Below, one piece after another: positions 33,062-34,434 of a DNA stretch of 34,434 bases. Each line of letters begins with the position of its first letter. The stretch's first letter is position 1. Origin of the DNA: JAADHG01 sp964418645 (lineage in GTDB: Bacteria > Bacteroidota > Bacteroidia > Flavobacteriales > Flavobacteriaceae); contig CAYQME010000025.1 of the NCBI GenBank assembly GCA_964418645.1, forward strand, positions 1-34,434. Direction: 5' to 3'. The notes under the pieces were generated by a model. The model made no database searches. It saw nothing but the letters and a program-made list of their open reading frames with translations, and was not told where the DNA came from. The translations under genes were made by a program, and so were the position numbers.

Positions 33062-33652
33062 ATGAAAAAAATAAAAAAAAGCATACTTTTAGTTAGTGTA
33101 TTATGTTTTATGTCGTTTGCTCCACAAATTGCCGATTTAATAAAATTAGCGGTTGAATCCAATCATTCAACATTACAATTTTCTATACCAATTTCTAATG
33201 GAATTACTAGAGTTACAGGAAAATTTACAGATTACTCAGTTGATATTGATTATTTAGATAATAATTTAACAAAATCTAATATCTCTGTAGTAATTAAAGC
33301 TGAAAGTATTAACACCGGAATTCCTGATAGAGATAATCATTTAAGAACAAAAGATTTTTTTGAGGTTGAAACATACCCAGAAATTACTTTCATAAGTGAT
33401 TCTATAACAAAAAATAGTGACGATTTCACTGTTCATGGTAATTTTACCATGCATGGTATAACAAAGCAACTAAATTTCCCTATTAAAATGACAGGACAAG
33501 ATGGGAAATATACTTTCGGATTCACCTCACGATTAACAATAAACAGGATTGATTATGGTGTAGGTGAAAATTTTAAACATTCTGCTATCGAAAATTTTCT
33601 TGGTGAAAATATAGATGTAGAAATTGATTTCTGGACCAAAAAGAGAAAATAA
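33062..33652 (+). CDS. YceI family protein
   Basis: The 196-residue protein has a basic N-terminus and hydrophobic signal (about 7-20), then a lipocalin-like YceI domain: NHSTLQFSIPISNG, VTGKFTDYSVDIDY, DRDNHLRTKDFFEVETYPEITF and HGNFTMHGITKQLNFPIKMT. YceI proteins bind isoprenoid or fatty ligands in the periplasm. It follows the amidohydrolase by 10 bp and ends directly against the convergent VanX-like gene, with no base between the two stop codons. Confidence 0.93.
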   Translation: MKKIKKSILLVSVLCFMSFAPQIADLIKLAVESNHSTLQFSIPISNGITRVTGKFTDYSVDIDYLDNNLTKSNISVVIKAESINTGIPDRDNHLRTKDFFEVETYPEITFISDSITKNSDDFTVHGNFTMHGITKQLNFPIKMTGQDGKYTFGFTSRLTINRIDYGVGENFKHSAIENFLGENIDVEIDFWTKKRK

Positions 33653-34318
33653 TTACTCAATTACAAAATCAAAATAAGTATTTGGAAATGGTTCATTTCT
33701 CAAAGTAAAATGCCACCATTCTTTTGGATAATGAACAAAACCATGTTTTCTCATAATGGTTTGTATTAACATTCTGTTGGCTAGTTGTTGTGCAGTTAAA
33801 TTCTTGTTGTATACCCAAGATACCTCTCCAAAAAAATCATAAGGACTTCCCATATCTATTGGTTTTCCTGTTTTACTATCTACAAGAGTCATATCCAAAG
33901 TACTGCCTCTAGTGTGTCCTGATCGAGCTGCAATATAACCTTCCTTAAAAAGATGTTGTTTCATAACGTTTGGATAGTATTCTTGTTTATTTAAAGTATC
34001 ATTTAAATCTCTTGCCCAACGCATAAAGTGATTTACTGCTCGTTGTGGTCTATAACTATCATAAATTTTAATTGAAAGGTTGTATTGCTGTAACTCATTT
34101 TGAACTTCCTTCAGAGCAAATGTTGCTTGTTCTGATAAAATGGCCACTTCATGCTGATAACCCTCAATTGGTTTTCCCATAAAATTATTTGATCCAAAAT
34201 ACCTTAACTCTACATGAATAGAAGGAATGAAATCGTTAACATATACAAATCCTTTTGGTAATTGTGCAAAAGTGAAATTTACAACTAAGGCGAATATAAA
34301 AGTAATTCTGAGTTTCAT
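33653..34318 (-). CDS. D-Ala-D-Ala dipeptidase (VanX/DdpX family, M15D)
   Basis: The 221-residue protein has a Sec signal (1-18, FTFA|QL) and the VanX fold: HVELRYFGSNNFMGKPIEGY at 35-54, the catalytic-region Arg in YDSYRPQRA (R90), the zinc ligands H135 and D142 in SGHTRGSTLDMTL, and the active-site Glu plus the last ligand in KEWWHF (E200, H203). These enzymes cleave D-Ala-D-Ala. In most flavobacteria they are likely to recycle peptidoglycan dipeptide, not confer glycopeptide resistance, because no VanH/VanA/VanS/VanR genes are nearby. The gene is transcribed toward the YceI gene and is separated by 72 bp from the terminator at 34391. Confidence 0.92.
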   Translation of the reverse strand: MKLRITFIFALVVNFTFAQLPKGFVYVNDFIPSIHVELRYFGSNNFMGKPIEGYQHEVAILSEQATFALKEVQNELQQYNLSIKIYDSYRPQRAVNHFMRWARDLNDTLNKQEYYPNVMKQHLFKEGYIAARSGHTRGSTLDMTLVDSKTGKPIDMGSPYDFFGEVSWVYNKNLTAQQLANRMLIQTIMRKHGFVHYPKEWWHFTLRNEPFPNTYFDFVIE

Positions 34319-34390
34319 ATTTCTGTTAAAGGCACTAATTTAGATAATTATTTTCAAACCAATCAATCTATCCTTAAGGTATATAAAACA

Positions 34391-34420
34391 AAAAACCGAG
34401 ATCCCTCAATCTCGGTTTTT
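34391..34420. terminator. Strong bidirectional terminator upstream of the VanX-like gene
   Basis: AAAAACCGAGAT and ATCTCGGTTTTT form a perfect 12-bp stem with a 6-nt loop and A/T tracts on both sides. It lies upstream of the minus-strand VanX-like gene, so it most likely ends a gene from beyond the right edge of the window. Confidence 0.88.
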
Positions 34421-34434
34421 CTAAAATTTGCTTA

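Noticed and set aside
33653..34318. VanX-like gene as part of a glycopeptide-resistance cluster
   Set aside because: No VanH, VanA/B, VanS or VanR genes are present; a peptidoglycan-recycling role is more likely.

Overview
The window is about 34 kb of a low-GC chromosome that reads as a member of the Flavobacteriaceae (Bacteroidota). The evidence is the AT-rich coding, the gene order rpmB-rpmG-DUF4295-ftsY with rimO nearby, lipoprotein signals of the form LxSC, carboxypeptidase-regulatory-domain proteins, an OMP_b-brl_3/TonB-type outer-membrane protein, absence of strong Shine-Dalgarno sequences, and at least one Bacteroidota-style vegetative promoter (TTTG-N19-TAnnTTTG upstream of rpmB). I see no rRNA, tRNA, CRISPR array, insertion sequence, prophage or plasmid backbone.

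Layout. Positions 1-5874 (+): the end of an M14-type carboxypeptidase, a two-domain M16 lipoprotein peptidase, a dienelactone-hydrolase-family protein and a carboxypeptidase-regulatory-domain protein. Positions 5871-17547 (-): rimO, an amidase lipoprotein, an SRPBCC protein, ftsY, DUF4295/rpmG/rpmB, cinA, a one-domain Hpt protein, an FAH-family protein, a DEDDh exonuclease, a lipoyl-bearing 2-oxo acid dehydrogenase E2, a GT2 glycosyltransferase and recR. Several of these abut or overlap, as in co-transcribed housekeeping genes. Positions 17652-22039: a sodium:solute symporter, a convergent CoA-binding protein and a large outer-membrane beta-barrel protein. Positions 22040-22397 are the only gene-free stretch above 300 bp, and hold two terminator hairpins, a long inverted repeat and a REP-like palindrome. 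Positions 22398-26239: ketoacyl-ACP synthase III, divergent htpG, and a MOSC protein. Positions 26246-34318: a small secreted protein, a beta-lactamase-fold serine hydrolase, an unknown membrane protein, a putative anti-sigma factor, an ECF sigma factor, a divergent DUF6249 membrane protein, an amidohydrolase lipoprotein, a YceI protein and a VanX-type dipeptidase.

The most interesting signal is regulatory. A GTAAC-N17/18-GTC element occurs in both directions between the ECF sigma gene and the DUF6249 gene, and again upstream of the outer-membrane beta-barrel gene (19571) and the serine hydrolase gene (26728). This suggests a self-activating ECF sigma with a local regulon of envelope genes, plus a putative two-helix anti-sigma whose gene overlaps the sigma gene. 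htpG carries a sigma-54-like -24/-12 element (GG-N10-GC) below a TGTCA direct repeat. Seven or so short palindromes of one family (ATTCCTGC...GCAGGAAT and variants) sit in gene ends and 5' leaders across the window. The amidohydrolase at 31381 has lost the HxH metal motif of its superfamily while keeping the later ligands. All calls were made by reading the sequence; no database search was run.
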